DNA from: Pseudomonadota bacterium
Lineage (GTDB): Bacteria > Pseudomonadota > Alphaproteobacteria > Sphingomonadales > Sphingomonadaceae
Direction: 5' to 3'
Length of the DNA: 33,303 bases
Assembly: GCA_023424095.1 (NCBI GenBank)
Contig: JAFAEG010000140.1
Span: forward strand, 1-33,303
Position 1 is the first letter of the stretch. Every line of letters begins with the position of its first letter. Position numbers and translations under genes: made by a program. Below are positions 31,577 to 33,303 of the stretch, one piece after another. Under the pieces are notes generated by a model that was not told the DNA's origin, made no database searches, and worked only from the letters and a program-made list of their open reading frames with translations.

Positions 31577-31616
31577 GCCGGCCCCGAACTCCACGCAGTC
31601 AAGGACGCAAGCCGGC

Positions 31617-33158
31617 ATGAACGGTCTTTTCGAAAATATCCGGATCGCCCTGCACCAGGTGTGGCAGCGCCGCTGGCTGGCGCTCGCCGTCGCCTGGGTG
31701 ATCGCGGCGTCCGGCTGGCTCGCGATCAGCTTCATGCCGAACAGCTTCGAATCCAAGGCCAAGGTCTTCGCGCAGATCACTCAGGTGCTGCCGAGCGAGA
31801 GCGCGACCGGCGGTATGGATCAGGCGGCGAGCCTGCTGCGCCTGAAGCAGACGTTGACGTCGAACGAGAATCTGACCCGGGTTGTGCGCCGGACCGAGCT
31901 GAACACGCTCGCCGCAGATGAAGCCGGCCTCAACAGCGTGATGGGCGCGCTGCGCGAGAAGATCAAAATCACGGCGATGCCGGACAATATCTTCGAGATT
32001 ACCGCGACCACCAGCTTCGGCAGCCTCAGCAATGCACAGAACGCCCGTGCCTCGGCGGCGGTGGTGCAGCAGCTGATCGATTTGTTCGTCAGCGGCGGCG
32101 CCAATATGGAGCAGACCGGCCAGTCGCTCGCCTTCCTCGACACCGAATTGCAGCGGCGCGAAACGCAATTGCGCGAGGCCGAGCAGCGCCGGGTCGAGTT
32201 CGAGCAGCGCTTCCTGGGCGTGCTTCCGGGCGGCGGCTCGGTCGGCGACCGGATGGGCGCGGCCCGGGCTGAACTGGCCCAGCTCGACCAGACCATCGTC
32301 ACCGCCCGTGCGGCGATCGGCGCGATGCAGAACCAGCTGCAGCAGACCCCGGCGACCACGCCGATTCCCGGCATGGAGGGCGCCTATGGCGGCCCGGCCG
32401 GCAGCCAGCTTGCCGCGCTGGAGACGCAGCTGTCGCAATATCTGGGCCGCGGCTTCACCGATCAGCATCCCGACATCATCTCGATCCGCGCCCAGATCGC
32501 ACGGCTTCGCCCGCAGGCCGCCGCCGAGCGCGCGAGCGGACGGGCAGGGGCGGGCGGCATCCCCAATCCCAGCCATATCTCGATCCAGTCCATGCTGGCT
32601 GAGCGGCAGGCGCAGCTGACCGGCGCGGAATCGCGCAAGGCGCAGCTGCAGGCCGATCTCGCCCAATTGACGCAGCGCCAGTCGACCGAGCCGGGCGTCG
32701 CCGCCGAACAGGCGCGGCTGACCCGCGACTATGACGTGCTGCGCCAGCAATATGACCGGCTCCTGGCGGACCGCGAGCAGCTCCGGCTGCGCAGCGACAT
32801 GTCGGGGCAGGCGAGCCCGCTCACCGTCCGCGTCGTCTCGCCGCCGTCCGTTCCGGGCGCGCCGACCAGCCCGAACCGGCCGCTGTTGCTGACTTTGGTG
32901 CTGGTCGTGGCGATCGGCGGCGGCCTCGCCGCGGCGTTCCTGAAGGGTCAGTTGCAGACCACCTTCCCGACCCAGAACCGCCTCGCCGCGGCCACCGGCC
33001 TGCCGGTGCTGGGTTCGATCGGCGAAATCGTCGGCAAGGCCGAGCGTGCCCACCGGCGCAAGCGCCTGTCCTGGCTGCTCGGCGGCGCCGGTGCCCTGGC
33101 GGCGAGCTACGCGGCGCTGATCGCGTTCCAATTCTGGCAGAACAGCAATGTCGCGTGA
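31617..33158 (+). CDS. XrtA-system polysaccharide chain-length determinant (Wzz/GNVR type)
   Basis: A 513-residue inner-membrane protein. The first helix lies near residues 20-38 (RWLALAVAWVIAASGWLAI). A long periplasmic part has coiled-coil segments around residues 155-220 and 330-400. The proline-rich PSVPGAPTSPNRPLLL motif leads into a second helix, and a further hydrophobic segment ends the protein. ATG 31617 is preceded by AAGGA about 11 nt upstream, later than the first open codon, which lies inside the export gene. It controls polymer length and works with the following kinase. Confidence 0.92.
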   Translation: MNGLFENIRIALHQVWQRRWLALAVAWVIAASGWLAISFMPNSFESKAKVFAQITQVLPSESATGGMDQAASLLRLKQTLTSNENLTRVVRRTELNTLAADEAGLNSVMGALREKIKITAMPDNIFEITATTSFGSLSNAQNARASAAVVQQLIDLFVSGGANMEQTGQSLAFLDTELQRRETQLREAEQRRVEFEQRFLGVLPGGGSVGDRMGAARAELAQLDQTIVTARAAIGAMQNQLQQTPATTPIPGMEGAYGGPAGSQLAALETQLSQYLGRGFTDQHPDIISIRAQIARLRPQAAAERASGRAGAGGIPNPSHISIQSMLAERQAQLTGAESRKAQLQADLAQLTQRQSTEPGVAAEQARLTRDYDVLRQQYDRLLADREQLRLRSDMSGQASPLTVRVVSPPSVPGAPTSPNRPLLLTLVLVVAIGGGLAAAFLKGQLQTTFPTQNRLAAATGLPVLGSIGEIVGKAERAHRRKRLSWLLGGAGALAASYAALIAFQFWQNSNVA

Positions 33159-33165
33159 GGGAGCT

Positions 33166-33303
33166 ATGAGCAAACGACCGTCATTGCTGGAGCGCGCCGC
33201 CGAGGTTTACGACTTCGCGTCCGGCCTGCCGATGGCTGACGCGCCCGCGCCGGCACCCGCATCGGCGCCCGAGCGTCCCCGGCCCGTGGCCGCGCGTCCG
33301 GCG
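33166..33303 (+). CDS. Start of probable XrtA-associated tyrosine kinase (truncated by window)
   Basis: The first 46 codons only: MSKRPSLLERAAEVYDFASG, then an Ala/Pro-rich linker. GAGGGAG lies just before the ATG, 7 nt after the chain-length gene stop. The N-terminus with SLLERAAEVYDF and the position fit the XrtA-associated CpsD/BY-kinase family, but the Walker motifs are outside the window, so this rests mainly on context. Confidence 0.65.
   Translation, partial: MSKRPSLLERAAEVYDFASGLPMADAPAPAPASAPERPRPVAARPA

Noticed and set aside
31599..33173. 524-codon minus-strand frame opposite the chain-length determinant
   Set aside because: Shadow frame; the plus-strand gene has membrane helices and the proline-rich family motif.
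1..33303. Mobile element or defence island
   Set aside because: No transposase, integrase, restriction, toxin or CRISPR-like genes or repeats were seen; gene content is chromosomal core plus an exopolysaccharide locus.

Overview
This is a high-GC, densely packed stretch of an alphaproteobacterial chromosome, most probably from a sphingomonad (order Sphingomonadales). The assignment rests on several signs: protein families typical of that group (DUF4893 lipoprotein, DUF3775, SPOR/TPR pairs, an exosortase A exopolysaccharide locus), CtrA-type boxes and a GANTC site, and short palindromic repeats of the kind seen across sphingomonad genomes. I see no insertion sequence, prophage, integrase or CRISPR array.

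Layout from left to right. Positions 1-4450 hold the 3' part of mutL, a 30-residue membrane peptide, a DUF2007-type protein, a divergent ketol-acid reductoisomerase homologue, miaA, serB (start regions overlapping head to head with miaA) and a PilZ-like protein. Positions 4455-8700 hold a module around one promoter region: a Sel1/SPOR protein on the minus strand faces an operon of a ParA-type ATPase, a protein with a C-terminal ribbon-helix-helix-like segment, and a TPR/SPOR protein that ends at a strong terminator. Two CtrA-like boxes lie between them. Positions 8789-12047 hold pyrB, tRNA-His, a Leu/Phe/Val-type dehydrogenase and an EamA transporter.

Positions 12121-17070 hold the cytochrome c maturation operon ccmC-D-E-F-G-H-I, with every junction overlapping; ccmA and ccmB are not in the window. 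Next come alanine dehydrogenase, the Kup potassium transporter with a 2H-phosphoesterase gene, a DUF3775 protein, tRNA-Met, a frameshifted DUF4893 lipoprotein gene, a Tat-exported Cys/Asp-repeat protein, a JmjC/cupin oxygenase and trxB.

The right end (25247-33303) is the left part of an exosortase A (XrtA/PEP-CTERM) exopolysaccharide locus. A minus-strand arm encodes a GNAT/FemAB-like protein, an acyl carrier protein and two alpha/beta-hydrolase-like proteins. A plus-strand arm encodes an acyl-CoA ligase, a PLP-dependent decarboxylase, a polysaccharide export lipoprotein, a chain-length determinant and the start of what is probably a tyrosine kinase. The exosortase itself should lie to the right of the window.

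The most promising poorly described elements are the ParA/RHH/SPOR module with CtrA-like boxes, the ACP-ligase-decarboxylase-hydrolase chemistry of the XrtA locus, and the Tat-exported repeat protein. Six convergent gene pairs end within 4 bp of each other or overlap, so transcription termination is unusual here. All calls come from reading the sequence; no database search was run.
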